This document shows positions 63,467-64,000 of a stretch of DNA of 64,000 nt, one piece after another. Origin of the DNA: Granulicella paludicola (GTDB lineage Bacteria > Acidobacteriota > Terriglobia > Terriglobales > Acidobacteriaceae). Under the pieces are notes generated by a model that did no database searches, was not told where the DNA came from, and saw only the letters and a list, made by a program, of their open reading frames with translations. Every line of letters begins with the position of its first letter. Within the stretch, counting starts at the first letter, position 1. The position numbers were made by a program, and so were the translations under genes. Location of the stretch: assembly GCF_025685545.1 (NCBI RefSeq), contig NZ_JAGSYC010000024.1, forward strand, positions 558,001 through 622,000, in the 5' to 3' direction.

Positions 63467-64000
63467 GTTTCCCGCGCTATGAGCGATACAAGGACAGCGG
63501 GCCTACATGGTTCGGCAAAGTGCCATCGCATTGGGACGTTCTCGATGGAAGACGGGTATTTGCCCAGAAGCGGACTGCCTCCCTGCCCGATGATCCTCAA
63601 TTGTCGGCAACGCAAAAATATGGGGTAATACCGCAGACACTGTTCATGGAACTTGAGCAACAAAAAGTTGTTCTCGCTTTGAAAGGAACAGACGCATTCA
63701 AACACGTTGAGATCGACGACTTCATCATCAGTTTGAGGAGCTTTCAGGGAGGGATCGAGAAGAGCCATTATCGAGGATGTGTCAGTACCGCATACACTGT
63801 GCTAAGAAACACCAAGAATATCGATGCCAAGTATTGGGAATACTTGTTAAAAAGTCCACCCTATATTGATGCGTTATCGTCCGTTACGGATGGAATTCGT
63901 GAAGGGCGCAGCATCAGCTATGCGCAATTCGGAGGACTGCCCCTCCCGTTCCCTAGCGTGTGTGAACAAACCGCGATTGCCAGGTTCCTCGATTACGAGA
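63463..64000 (+). CDS. hsdS: Type I R-M specificity subunit, cut by the window edge
   Basis: About 179 residues are visible. The start SFPRYERYKDSGPTWFGKVP and SHWDV are typical of HsdS N-termini (YKDSG...W-G-P-HW). The visible end EQTAIARFLDYE is the conserved central helix opening. The first target-recognition domain lies between. It overlaps DUF1016 by 4 nt (ATGA). The rest, and any HsdR, lie beyond position 64000. Confidence 0.9.
   Translation, partial: MSFPRYERYKDSGPTWFGKVPSHWDVLDGRRVFAQKRTASLPDDPQLSATQKYGVIPQTLFMELEQQKVVLALKGTDAFKHVEIDDFIISLRSFQGGIEKSHYRGCVSTAYTVLRNTKNIDAKYWEYLLKSPPYIDALSSVTDGIREGRSISYAQFGGLPLPFPSVCEQTAIARFLDYE

Noticed and set aside
1-64000. CRISPR arrays and insertion sequences
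   Set aside because: No regularly spaced direct repeats and no transposase genes were seen.

Overview
The window looks like a chromosomal segment of an Acidobacteriota bacterium, most like the Acidobacteriaceae (Terriglobus/Granulicella/Edaphobacter group). This placement is inferred from gene content and style: NHL/BNR-repeat secreted proteins, a futalosine-pathway menaquinone gene, HemQ, frequent TTG starts with good Shine-Dalgarno sites, and dispersed acidobacterial-type short repeats that also sit inside genes. No database search was run.

Positions 1-46,750 are mostly core genome. From the left: an ArsR/SRPBCC pair, small membrane proteins, hemQ, a DedA protein and inositol-3-phosphate synthase (3.6-6.6 kb); a DUF418 membrane protein, engB and an NHL-repeat secreted protein (8-12.6 kb). 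A surface-polysaccharide region follows (12.5-20.8 kb): rfbG, rfbF, rfbH and an SDR for a CDP-3,6-dideoxyhexose, beside a leftward operon of neuB, a KdsC-like phosphatase, gtrA, a GtrB-like glycosyltransferase, gmhA and an ankyrin protein. Then come amt-glnB-glnD for nitrogen control, an orphan nuoB, an OmpA-like protein, a BNR-repeat protein, mqnE, a GT39 glycosyltransferase, a DUF3467 protein, tRNA-Leu(UAG), lon, a large lipoprotein, tsaB-rimI, psd-pssA and a flavin disulfide oxidoreductase, ending at tRNA-Leu(CAA).

Positions 46,752 to the right edge look like an integrated mobile island. Its conjugation part holds a tyrosine recombinase, an excisionase-like HTH protein, two RHH-type DNA-binding proteins, a TraD/VirD4 coupling ATPase and a MobF relaxase-helicase. 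Its defence part holds HsdM, a DUF1016 nuclease-like protein and a partial HsdS.

The most exciting block is 47,051-52,600, between the tRNA and the integrase. A rightward operon encodes a ubiquitin-like protein ending GAGG-THAR, an E2-like protein with an HPN...Cys motif, and a ThiF/E1-like enzyme. Converging on it with a 4-nt overlap is a leftward operon: a small ORF, a JAB/JAMM isopeptidase, a DUF3696-type AAA ATPase, and a protein whose C-terminus resembles polymorphic-toxin nuclease ends. Together this is a complete bacterial ubiquitin-like conjugation/deconjugation cassette with a candidate ATPase-gated effector, probably an antiphage system related to Bil/Bub-type operons but with its own effector pair.

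Other points of note: dispersed repeats have been absorbed in-frame into lon, the GT39 gene, tsaB and a GNAT gene; glnD appears to lack a canonical start codon; and int/xis and the transfer genes diverge from an exactly symmetric pair of overlapping promoters.
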